Origin: Populus alba
Lineage: Eukaryota > Streptophyta > Magnoliopsida > Malpighiales > Salicaceae
Length of the DNA stretch: 64,000 bases
Direction: 5' to 3'
Assembly: GCF_005239225.2 (NCBI RefSeq)
Contig: NC_133289.1
Coordinates: forward strand, 13,810,889-13,874,888
The notes under the pieces are model-generated. The model was not told where the DNA came from and made no database searches. It saw only the letters and a program-made list of their open reading frames with translations. Position numbers and translations under genes: made by a program. Below, piece after piece: positions 1-10,732 of the stretch. Position 1 is the stretch's first letter, and each line of letters begins with the position of its first letter.

Positions 1-366
1 CAGATAGAGGTCCATGCTTGTTTGTATAATTGTTCAGAATAATTAAGGAACAACCATGCAATTCTCTTATAGTCAACTGCCATGACATAAGCTTGCCTTT
101 TGAATCTGGCGGCACATAATTTGTTTAATATTTTCACACGACTCCTAGAATTTGTCTTGGGTGCCTAAATGCTTTGTGCTTGATTGTTTTCATTTTTATG
201 AGTAGAGAGAACAAGTATTAATCTTTCTGGTGAGCATCAGAGCATTAAACTATGAAGAAGTTTACTTTAGGGGGATCTATTATTACACAATCTGATTTCC
301 TCGTCAAACCTTGATCAGTCTGAAGGATTTCTAAAGAGTGATTTAATTATTTGGAGGTGCATGCAG
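1..366 (+). other. Last intron (and possible exon edge) of the AKT1-type gene
   Basis: The stretch is AT-rich and shows no ankyrin-type coding sequence, so it reads as intron. It ends in the acceptor 'tgcatgcag' at 358-366. The first nine bases could be the tail of the preceding exon, followed by a GT at 10-11: the phase (one leftover G) would fit the next exon and give Asp-Arg before the Asp-Ser-Asp-Gly of exon 367. This is plausible but rests on very few bases. Confidence 0.45.
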
Positions 367-1244
367 ACTCGGATGGAAATGTACCACTATGGGAGGCAAT
401 GCTGGGAGGCCATGAAGCAGTGGCCAAACTACTGATACAAAACGGTGCAAGCATACATCATGGAGACGTCGGCCATTTTGCATGCACTGCTGCTGAGAAA
501 AACAACTTGAACTTGCTCAATGAAATTGTTCGATATGGAGGGGAGGTGACAGGTCCAAGGACCAATGGCATCACTGCTCTGCATGTAGCAGTCTGTGAAG
601 ACAACGCTGAAATAATGAGATTCCTCTTGGATCAAGGTGCTGATATTGACAAACCAGATGATGTCCATGGTTGGACTCCAAGGGGTCTAGCTGACCAACA
701 AGGACATGAAGAAATAAGATTCATTTTCCAAACTCGTAAAGAGGCTAAAACGCAATCCTTTGTTGCTATTCCTGAGAAGCAGGAATATGGAATTCGATTT
801 CTTGGGAGGTTCACAAGTGAACCAACTATTCGGCCTTCGTCTCAAGAGGGTTCATTGCCAGCCACAGATGCATCATGGAGTCGAACCCGTCCGAGGCGCA
901 GGACTAACAATTTTCACAACTCACTCTTCGGGATGATGTCAGCTGCCCACAGAGGGGAGAAAGACTTGCTGTTCCCAATCAGCCATACTAGCAGTCATGG
1001 AGCTAGTCCTGCTAGAGTAACAATTAGTTGCCCAGAAAAGGAAGAAGTTGCAGGAAAGCTTGTTCTACTTCCAAATAGCTTCCAGGCATTGCTTCAGATT
1101 GGCGCTAAAAAATTCGACATCTCACCTGCCAAAGTAATGAGCAGGGATAAAGCTGAAATTGATGACATTGAGGTGATTAGAGATGGTGATCATCTCGTAT
1201 TTGCCACTGATGGAATGCAAGACACTAACAACAAAGACTCATAA
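367..1244 (+). CDS. AKT1: AKT1-type inward-rectifying Shaker K+ channel, C-terminal exon (partial)
   Basis: This is the last coding exon of a plant Shaker potassium channel of the AKT1 group, which takes up K+ at the plasma membrane. Only the cytosolic tail lies in the window. Roughly the first 125 residues are ankyrin repeats (for example DSDGNVPLWEAM, GDVGHFACTAAE, GITALHVAVCEDN, VHGWTPRGLADQQGHEEI). A basic linker with SRTRPRRR follows. The last ~70 residues are a KHA domain (RVTISCPEKEEVAGKL to IRDGDHLVFATD). KHA domains help tetramer assembly and clustering in this family. The exon opens after 'gcag' at 366 in phase 1 and ends at TAA 1242-1244. An upstream TTG at 351 is intron, not a start. 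One oddity is KPDDVHGW, where AKT1 relatives as I recall them have a single Asp. The voltage sensor, pore and cNMP domain lie upstream of the window. Confidence 0.9.
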
Positions 1245-1837
1245 TTTTTATTTATTCATTGCGCCAACAAACGTCTTGTCCAATTTTTTTGTTTATTTTC
1301 GATTTTTTAGCACCCCCATGCAATTTCATATGCCTTGGTGTTGGATTTCAGGTGCAGTGGATCCAAAGATGGATGATGCTGCCCCTCTCCTCTATCTTCG
1401 CTTGTTCAAAACTAAAAAGAAGCTGTATAAATAATAATAGTAGTAGTAATAACAACAACTGTCATTATTACTCAACTTGTTTTTTTTTATAAGAAGCGTC
1501 TTTGTCATTCTACGTGTTTATGAGAAAGCAAACCCTAATCCTGAAGACCCAGCAATAGCGTGTAACGTTAGCGAAGCAGTATGCAATGCATTATTAATTC
1601 CCAGCTATACTGTGTGTGTGTGTGGATCTGCCGCTTTCAAGGGGAGTTCCTTTTACAGACGTTACTGACAGCTACAACTTACAACCTCTCCCCATATCCT
1701 GTGAAACAAATAACAGAGAGAGAGGCATTGTCAATTATATATGGTTTTAAAACTATGGTGCTAGCTCCTATTAAAAAAATATATCTTAGTGACTGAGATA
1801 AATAAGAGATATATGGATGTTTTTGAGATTATGATTG
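1245..1837 (+). other. 3' UTR / downstream flank of the AKT1-type gene
   Basis: No coding sequence is visible. The early part is mixed sequence that may be 3' UTR, containing 'aataataatagtagtagtaataac' -type trinucleotide tracts near 1433-1455 and a short (tg)n at about 1611-1622. No clear poly(A) signal could be assigned. Confidence 0.35.
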
Positions 1838-1965
1838 CGGTTATTTTAAAAATGTTTTTTTTTTATTTAAAAATGCACTAACATATTTTTTTAAAAATTA
1901 TTTTTGATATTAATGCGTCAAAATAATCCTAAAACACTAAAAAAAAATATTAATTCTAAATAATA
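1838..1965. repeat. Dispersed AT-rich MITE-like repeat, copy 1
   Basis: The motif series 'ttttttaaaaattatttttgatattaatgcgtcaaaataatcctaaaacac' (read in parts) recurs in related form near 15.4, 17.8, 31.6 and 37.6 kb. The family looks like the short AT-rich elements that are abundant in poplar genomes. Terminal inverted repeats and target-site duplications could not be fixed by eye. Confidence 0.5.
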
Positions 1966-2860
1966 AAAAATTCATAATTTTTTGGAACTCGGGTTGGACC
2001 ATGTTCCTAAATGGTCAAATAATAATAGAAAAATCAATCATTATATATATAAAAAATCAAAACAACTATAATTGAACTTTAATAACAATACCAAAGATTT
2101 TTTCTAGATTTTTTTAAAAAAATACATATAAAAAATTTGGATCTCCCTCGTAACATAGTATATATAGGTAAACAAACTATTAAAATAAAAACACTAATAG
2201 AGAAGGAGAACTTAGTGTAGCCTAAGAGATATTTCACTATTTATTGGAATATTAGTAAATTGATAAAAAGGTACTTGGCTCAAAAAAACAAAAATTGATT
2301 TTACTAGATATTAAGGATAAATGTATCTTTCACAATGACACAATTATCTTGTACAAATTATGTGGGGTTAAATTAATTATTTTAATTTTTATTCAACAAT
2401 AAAATTATTAATTTAACCCTAAAATAAAAAAAAAATAATACCTATTACTAAATAGCATTTTGATTTTAACTTTTTTCAAAATGGTGTAATTACTTTAACA
2501 CCTTAAGGGCAAAAAAATCAAAATAACTCTATCACAAAGGATTTTTTGTTATTTTACATTGGTTTTACTGTAGATTTGGAAGTTGGTCAGAGGTATTTTG
2601 ATAATTTACATATATTAAATATTATTAAAAAAACATATAGGCGCATGCATTTCACTAACCGACGAGTTGAAGACGCTCATTGTGGCTACGCGTGTGGGGT
2701 TGTTCGACAATCAAACACTACCTTCCAATAGAGTATTTAAAATAACATGGCTCTTCTAACATGATGGGACAGCACATGCCCCGAACACACCTCAAGTTTA
2801 GTATAGCCAACCATTTTTTTTCCTTTCTCTCTCTTCTTGGTTTCAACGGCAAACCCTTTA
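1966..2860. other. AT-rich intergenic DNA, no gene seen
   Basis: This is mostly AT-rich, low-information sequence. A GC-richer island at about 2638-2780 (with 'gcgcatgcat' and 'ctacgcgtgtgg') stands out but has no recognisable coding content. A 61-codon open frame at 2546-2731 covers it and matches no family I know. Confidence 0.4.
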
Positions 2861-2869
2861 AAATTTTAG

Positions 2870-4680
2870 ACTAGCTCCTTCAATATTTTTTCCTTTGTAT
2901 TTGATCTTTGTCCTTTTTATTACTATTTATTTATTTTGAATAAGCCATGAAATTAAAAATGTTTTTTAATCTCACCCGCTTTTATTTATATTTGATACCT
3001 CTTTTTTTTATTAATATTTTTTTTAATAACCTAAAAAAATTACATTTTTTTTTAATTTCACCCCCTTTTATTTTTTTTATCTTTCAAATTTGATCTTCAT
3101 TCTTTTGATTGCTATTTATTTTGTTTGGAGTCATTTTTTAGGTTTTGTTTTTTATAATTTCATCCTTAATGAGTTTTTTTTCTATTAAATTTCATCATTA
3201 TTCTTTTTATTGATATTTTTTTTTTCCTTTGACAAGTTTTCTAAATTGATATTTATTTCACTATTTCATCATTCAAAATTAAACTTTTTGATTGAACTCG
3301 ATTAAAAAATTTCACGGGTTGCAAGTTTTAGATATTAGAACAGGTTTAGAAGCTTTATTGGGGTTGACTTGGTTTTTTTACCCCTTTTTAAAGCTTTTTT
3401 TTTTCTTTTTTTTAGATGTTTTCTTTTTTATTTTTTAAGGTTTTTCTTTTATGGGATTAGTCTCAAAATCATAACCAGAGTTATCGGTTTCAAATGTTAA
3501 TGTGGGTTGACTTTTTTTTTTTCTTTTTTAAATTGATTTATTTTAATTTCATAATTTAACATTTAATTTATTTTAAAAAAAATTCATACCTTTTGTTTCT
3601 TTCCTTTCTTTTGGATTATCCTGATCATATGTCAATGGTTGAGGGATTTGTAGGTTAACTTAGGTTAACTCAAAATGTTTTTGTTGTTATGGGGTTAGTC
3701 TTAGGTTAATAACCAAAGTTTATGGTTCCAAAGGTTAACATGGTTTGATATTTTTTTTCTTGTTTTTAAATTGAATTGAATTATTTCAATTTCATCCTTT
3801 AAAATTTGATTTATTGGAAATTAGTCTTCCTATTTTTTTTTCATTTCCTTTATATTAGGTTATCACAATAATTTTTAGGTCTTTTTTTGACAATTTTATC
3901 CTCCATTAGTTTTTTATCTATCAAATATGTTCCTCATTCTTTGTATTGTTATATTTTTTTCCTTTGACAAGTTTTTTAATTTTTTTTTCATGATTTCATC
4001 ATTTAAAATTAAAATGGTTGAGAATTAAGTTTCTTGATTGAACCTAATTTAAAGATTTCATGATTTCCATGGTCACAAGGTTTGCAAGCTAACCCAAGTA
4101 AACTCATATTTTTTCCATTGGTTTTTTAAATTAAATTTATTTTTTTTATTTTTATTCTTCAACATTGAGTTGTTCAATAATTAAGTTTTATGATTTTACT
4201 TAATTTTCTTTCAAACACAATTACTTTGGTATCACGATCGGGTCAAAGATTTTGCATCTTGACCCAGGTGGGCTAATTATACTTTTTTTCTAAAGTTTTT
4301 TCTTTCAACATTTTATTTGCTAGAGATCGAGCTTCATTTTTTTTTTTTTTATGGAGTTATCATGTTCTCACTTGATATATTATGAATTGGTCTTCAAACC
4401 TTTTTTCCTGTGTTTTTCTCTATGATATTATTTTAATCTTATATCCATAATCGCGAAATTTGCAAGTTAAGCTTGTTTAAATGGGGGCTTTTTTGTTGTT
4501 GTTGTTTTTTTTAATATTTTTCATATTCTTCTTTAACACTGAGTTGTTTTATAATTTGAGTTGGTTCTCATTGAGTTCTTTTTATTTTATTTTTTTTGTT
4601 TATTTATTATTGTTGTATTTTTAAAATCATATAATCTAAATTACTAATTAAACCAATGACTCAAATCTTTTTTTTTCCAA
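2870..4680. repeat. T-rich degenerate repeat block, internally duplicated
   Basis: About 1.8 kb of T-rich sequence is built from related modules. One module ('cctttgacaag' followed by 'atttcatcatt' and 'gattgaac') occurs at about 3225-3345 and again at about 3958-4100. Another ('ggttagtct...aaccaaagtt' style) occurs at about 3455-3590 and 3690-3825. The 'tttgatcttcattcttttgattgctattt' -type module at about 3088-3130 recurs at 56.86 kb in a second block. No coding sequence is visible. Confidence 0.6.
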
Positions 4681-4759
4681 AGCATTCTTTTTTTAAGTTG
4701 AAAAATTCTTTGCATATCCCCGAGCCACAAATCTAATTATCTCAAATGCATAGCTAAAG

Positions 4760-4761
<2 letters not shown>

Positions 4762-4839
<78 letters not shown>
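4762..4839. repeat. Compound microsatellite (CT)n(AT)n
   Basis: A run of CT dinucleotides (about 4762-4792) passes directly into AT dinucleotides (to about 4839). An open frame across it on the minus strand is only Arg-Glu and Tyr-Ile repeats and is not a gene. Confidence 0.95.
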
Positions 4840-4842
<3 letters not shown>

Positions 4843-5549
4843 AGTAACAACCCCACAATTGCCAATTGGGCCAACTTCTAAATGGGTCAAATGGGCTAAT
4901 AATTCTGCCCACGACCTAAAATTCTAGGATAGAGAGGATACATGTTACCCTTACCAAATTTCAGTCGTCGTGATAAATGAATATGAATATGAAGCTTCGA
5001 ATTCTATTCTTCTGCCTCGAAAACAGCTAATCCTGCCAAGGAATGACTGCCAGCAGAATGCATATCTCTTTATTGTTGAATCTAAAATAAGCTTCCAGAA
5101 ACCGTATCATTTTTAATTATCTGCGGTTGTGAGAATCGCAGCGAGGCTTTGCTTCTTGAAGACCAAATTAAGGCGAGAAAAGTATTTTTGTACAATTCTT
5201 TCTTAAGCTAGAGCTAGATGATAATATTTGTAGGTTTTCCTGACCGTCGATGAATTTATTCATAAACTGTGGATCAGCAAATTTACAAGTATAATAATCC
5301 ATATGACTTGGATCACTATAACCAAATTGATTAGAGAGGCTTAAATCATTGAGCTGCTGCTCTACTTGTTCTCTCTCTCTCTTAAAGGTAGAATTCTTTT
5401 TAAGACTGTAAAATAATTATTTTAGAGATTGCACAGATCAAATCCAGTTGCATTAACACGCTACGGGAGCAGATCAAAGAAGCATGTTTCTTCACAAACC
5501 GTCTCCAGGTGAACTTGATCCCTTACAAAAGAGCTGCTTTTCATAATCT
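4840..5549 (-). other. Intergenic DNA and probable 3' UTR of the borate exporter
   Basis: No coding sequence was recognised. The part next to 5550 is likely the 3' UTR of the minus-strand borate exporter. A short (ct)n tract lies near 5370-5382. Confidence 0.4.
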
Positions 5550-8500
5550 TCAAAGACCGCCTTCCGAATCCTCGCCAGGATGCACCTGCAAAAGCCAAAA
5601 ACACTTTCTCAGTCTTTAACAATCAACACATTGTCTACAGTGCTCGTGCAACATTTCATATTTCATAGAGAAAGTTGGAGATAACTATACTTTCAGGAGA
5701 CTGTTTACATGGGCAATGCTTTGTTACTGTTTTTAGACAATTCTTTTCTGATCAATGTACTTCTAGTTGATTTCTTATGGGCAGAAAACCCATGTTCATG
5801 TAAACGCAGATATCTATCTTGTCTTTCAACTTGTAGAAAATCCTGTTCTTTCTAGAAATGTTTAAAATTTTTCTAATCAGATCGACACTGCACTACAGTT
5901 TATCTTAAATAGTGCTGTGCTGCATTTTGAATGGTCTCACCTGAAAAATCTTATCATCACCGAAGCTTTTCGATATAAGCTTCAACTCTCCTCTCCTGGT
6001 GCTCAGCTCGTCCAGTATCTCAGAATCACATAAACTTAAATCTATACCATCAACCGAACCATTTCGTTCCTGCAAATGTGGACATCACAGGTGGTTCTTT
6101 GTAACTCAGAAATTGACCTCAATAAATATTCCCAAAGATTCAAGTTCAGAATTCCTCTAAAATATTGCTGCAACATAAAGTGCTGGTATGAAGTCTACTA
6201 CTAAGCAGTGAGTTAGAGTTACGTTCAGAAGCAGAGATAACGGACAGATATGGTTCTGTTTACTGAAATCATTGTTAAAACATAATATACTATTAAGCTT
6301 ATTTTGTGCATGTTGACAAGATTTTTAAAATACCACGTTTCAATTTGTTTCAATCTTTGTAAAATCAATTTTATAGTGCTGAAGAATTCAGGGAAAAGAA
6401 TATGAAACGATTCAAGGTTTCAAAGTATTTGAACTTGCAAAAAAGAATAATAATGTGAGTTAACAAGGATCATCACCAAAACAATATACGCTAACAATAA
6501 TATTTGCAATTAAAAAACTAAGCAAGAAGGTAACTTAAATCTAAATATTTCCACAAGATAATGAATTCCAGGAATTAACTACAGGTGGAAATTAGACTTG
6601 TGCAATTCACTCATTAAGACAGTGAGCCCACATACCTTGAATGAGACTGCACCACTGCGTCTTGGAGCTCCCTCGATTTCCTCATACTCAGCCGCATCCA
6701 GCTCATGAAGGTAAAATGGGTGGAACAGCTTAGGAAGGATATGCTGACGTATGCTTATAAGTAGGAAGAATGGCAAGGGGAACAATATCCCAGCAACCGG
6801 TATCCATGTCACTCCAAAACAAATCAGAAGGTATGCTAATTGGAAAAGCGTAAACATTGAAATATGCCTAAAGGGCACATTCTCTACAAATGAAGCATGG
6901 GGAGCTTCCAATATCCTGCTCGAAGAAGATTCAAAATGAAAGGATATTAGCATGTGAAATTACATCTAATGCCTATTTTATTTGCCTAACCAATGTTTTC
7001 ATGAGTTCCATGAATGCACAAGCAACATACCAAACAATTAAGGACCTCACAGGAAAGAGTTTATAAAAGTGCAACTTACTTATGACATCGACTAGGGGTA
7101 ACGAAAAGCAGCAAGATTCTTTCCCAGAATTGGTTCCCAGGGAGGCTGTCAATGGCCATGTAAGCAAAATATCCCCATAGCACTGATGTTGGTATCTTCT
7201 TTATTATGGGCATGGCAAGCAATGATGCTCCCACGAGAAGTGATTGCAAAAGGTTGCTAAACCTTTGCTCATTAACTTGAACCGGCAAGTGAGCATCAAT
7301 ATGTTTTTCAGGATCGAAGTTACCATATGCAATGCCTCCATCATCATCTTTCATAGCCGTATCCTTCAAGTCCTTCAACTCATTAGCTGCTGAAGGCTGC
7401 AACAGAATGATGCCATTATCAAGGGCTAAAAAAATTTTGAAGCAAATTTTAACCATGTTCTTACTTCTGCATACTAAACTAAAGCCATGATAAGAACTGA
7501 CTGCCAAAAAAGATGAGATTACAGAAGTTTGCCCCAGGAACCAGTGATACAGATGCCCTTTTTACATAAGTTGTGAAGTTACCAGTGGAGTTCTGTTGAT
7601 TTCTATAAACACAGCCTGCATCTCGCCATAGATTTCTGAGTTGCTGGCATTTTGCTTCATGCATTCCTTGGCACCTTTTACCATCTTCTTTCTTATCAAC
7701 TGAATTCGTATTCCAAAATAATGAGACTGAAACTGTTAAAAAAAATCATTTTGTCATAGGAGATAGCACAAACTTGCCCAACCAACCTGTTTACTGAGCA
7801 CAGCCAGACTTTTCGTGTGCATAGGAGATTGTGGGAGTACTCCATTGGATGGAGGGAGTCCAATCAATCCACAGAACAGAGTCTGGATAGTTCAATGAAA
7901 GAAACGTTTAAAACCTGATGAATTCACCTAGGAGATGAGGGGAGTTGCATACATGTTGAGAAGGCAAAGGAATTTAGGTTATATACCAAAACCCCGAGGA
8001 CTAAAATGTCATAATGGTAAGCAGATGGTTTCCTGAGATTGAAGTTCTTCTGTTGTGCCATTTGTGAAGCGACACTATGATCGAAAAAATAAAGACCAGC
8101 GACCATAACAGCGGGTATGAAGGCAGCAAATAGGTATGCTGGTGGGACCTTAGCCATATCCTGAAATTTAAACGAGGATAGTGTATTGTAAGTTGAGAAA
8201 ATTATATTTATTGATTAATTAATATGAAAAGAAATACAGTTTATACCAATGTAAAAGTGACACAAACATTTGCATTCCAAAACAAAAGGTAGAAAATAGC
8301 CTCCTGGACAAGCGATTCAAAAGGGTTTCAAAGTAAACATCTACATAACGTTACCTTGATTACAGTCCAATGCTCCAAGGATGCAGTGTCCCAAGGAAGA
8401 GGGCTTTCAAGTCTCCTAGGAACACCAGAAGGAAGTTTCCCCGGTACACCAAATGACAATGCTGCCCATACTAATACCATTAAAGGAACTCCATAGTCCG

Positions 8501-9725
8501 CAATGAGAGTCCGAAACCATCCTGCATTGGTGATGAAAATTAGATTTTTGTAGATGACAGTCATGATGTTCTTATTGAATGAATCACAAGTCTTTTCACG
8601 AACCAGTGCCGTACTGCCATGATCTTGCCCCTCGGCTTTTTAAAGCAGTATATAGTAAGCCAAAGGTGAATATAACACCTAGCAGCCCATTTGTATACAA
8701 CCACTGAAAATTATATTTTTCTAAATTTGGGTCTTCATGTTCAGGGATTCTGAATTCTCCTAATATACCCTGCAATTGAAACAACAATTTTATGAAAAGA
8801 TGAAGCAGTACTTGTGCTGTTTCTGTATACATTTCGTTTAAAATTCCTGATCGAGAAGATACCTTCACAGCTTGTTGAATGAAAAGAACTGCAATCAACA
8901 TGCCAAAAAGTTCCCCGGCAACCCTTGTAAATCTATTGATAATTGTGCAAGCATTGAATATCGCGAGAAGAAAGAGCAGGAGAGCTGTCCAGACACACAC
9001 CCTACACAAATTCAATTTAATTTATATGTTGTGTACGTACTATAGAAATATGTAATTTGAATTGTTTATGTTCATACACACACACAAACACACAGGAACA
9101 GCAAGAGGTTGGATTTTGTTACCATCCAACCCAAGCCAAGTACAGCTCTTTCCCAATCGCATTGTTTCCTTTTGCGAAACTGTATAAATAACTATACATT
9201 ATTACAGTGGGCTCTGCAACTCCTAAGATCAACAAAGGCTGGCCACCAAACAACGAGTGTATGATACCACATATAGCAGTAGAAGCCAGCGTGTCAACGG
9301 TGCTCAAGCTTCCCTCTGAAGAGAGAAATCAAACAAGATCATTCGGGAAATTGTGTGTGTGTGACAAGTAGAGACGTAACACACAGATAAATACTTCTTT
9401 GAAGTACGTAAGAACCTGTTTCTTTGCTAAGTTGCTCGCCAAAAGCGATAACAGGAAGAGCAGAAGCAAAGAATATATAAGTTGTTGGAGCCAATATCCT
9501 GACATAAACATTCAAATATCGAAACAATCAAAACCAATATTTGTAGGGGGAGAAAAAGAGGCAAATAAAAGAAAGGAAGTTTAAATTGTCAAAATGATCA
9601 TGTCCGTAACGTATGTACCTGGGACCGGAACACAATGCATTGCTCCAATCTTGGTTGTAGCATGCTTTTCTATTTTTGAAGTCTTCAACGATGCCTTTGA
9701 ATGGGGAATTGAACAAGTTCTTCAT
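5550..9725 (-). CDS. BOR-family borate exporter (SLC4-like anion transporter), 13 exons
   Basis: A plant borate/bicarbonate-type transporter that exports boron across the plasma membrane. Exons read from the sequence (complement): 9725-9619, 9498-9416, 9315-9123, 9001-8863, 8769-8604, 8521-8355, 8160-7987, 7882-7787, 7699-7583, 7396-7080, 6915-6636, 6069-5941, 5585-5550. All junctions are GT-AG, the phases agree and the sum is 2004 bp (667 aa plus stop), the usual family size. The start ATG (9725-9723) is followed by [16 protein letters not shown]. Diagnostic segments are [120 protein letters not shown] and [13 protein letters not shown] [18 protein letters not shown]. The end of the tail ([14 protein letters not shown]) recalls the BOR4/6/7 side of the family rather than BOR1, but I cannot place it firmly. 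It appears intact and functional. Confidence 0.93.
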
Positions 9726-9900
9726 TGCTAGGTTAAAAAACAACTCTTATTAATTCATGCATGAAACTATTTAATTCCAGAAAACCACCCATGTTGTTCT
9801 ATCACACGTACCTACAGGCTTGAAAAATGGACGCAATGAGCATCAAAGCCCAGGCGTGATTGATGATGTGTGGAGAAATCAATTGCTAAGAACACCTAGC
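9726..9900 (-). promoter_or_regulatory. 5' UTR with a probable intron upstream of the borate exporter
   Basis: On the minus strand the start codon follows 'aacctag|ca', a good acceptor ending at 9728. About 80 bases upstream is a strong donor, 'tgtag|gtacgt' at 9812/9811. This suggests a spliced 5' leader. BOR transcripts in Arabidopsis have regulated 5' UTRs, but no such element is demonstrated here. Confidence 0.45.
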
Positions 9901-10732
9901 CACCTAACCGGAAATGAAAGCGGATGACACTTCTTATAGTCTAAGAATTAAGAGAGAAACGGTTTCAAACTAATATTCCAACCCTGCCAGTGGTTTACCG
10001 TTGGACAGCAATACATACCCTTTTTGATGAATTAATAGCTGCTAGCGTGCTGATTTCTTCTGTCATTTGATAAAAATAAAAATTGTGTTTTTCTTTCCTG
10101 AACACAGCTGTCGTACAAGATTCAAAAGGAGTTGTATAAATCACCCACTAAAATGCCCGTGATGCAGCATCGGACGAATGTGAGAGATGATGATGCCCTT
10201 TAAAACTCGTTATAAGATACCTTTATTGTCAAACTATATGAAAAATAAATGAATTCTGTCAATTACAATTTACAACGGAATTACCAACTTCACAAGTGCC
10301 GGCCGGCAGCTCTGTTCTGTCCCATAATGTGGACTCCCCAGCTGCTCCATCAAAAACCCTTCTTTTTTCATTATTTTTTTACTCCTCACAAGGATCGGAT
10401 AAATGCAGGCAATCCAGATCGATCCTGTTGACTGAACTAGCAAATTTAAATGACAAGGCCATTTGCATATTTGAAATACAAGTGAATTAATCCTTTCAGG
10501 AATCCATGCATATTAATATAACACAAAGAGTAGTGAAATTCAGGTCAGTCAATTGTTTTGACAATGAGAGCACAAATGTCTCTTTCCTTTGCTCTGATCA
10601 ACTTTTAGGGAACAAAGACATATTACATAATTTACTTCTTTTTTTCTTCTTTCCAAATACACAAAGTAGCAAGTAACTACTAATTAATTAAGACTCATTC
10701 CAACATGTCTTGTACAAATCCTCTACTCATCA
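9901..10732. other. Intergenic DNA between borate exporter and RING-CH gene
   Basis: This should hold the promoter of the borate exporter (right-to-left) and the 3' UTR of the RING-CH gene near 10500-10732. No coding sequence or strong repeat was recognised. An open frame at 10249-10431 (60 codons) has no family resemblance. Confidence 0.4.

Noticed and set aside
351..366. TTG-initiated start for the AKT1-type open frame
   Set aside because: The bases are intron ending in 'gcag'. The frame continues from an upstream exon.
4693..4890. 65-codon minus-strand open frame
   Set aside because: Its translation is Tyr-Ile and Arg-Glu repeats from the (CT)n(AT)n microsatellite.
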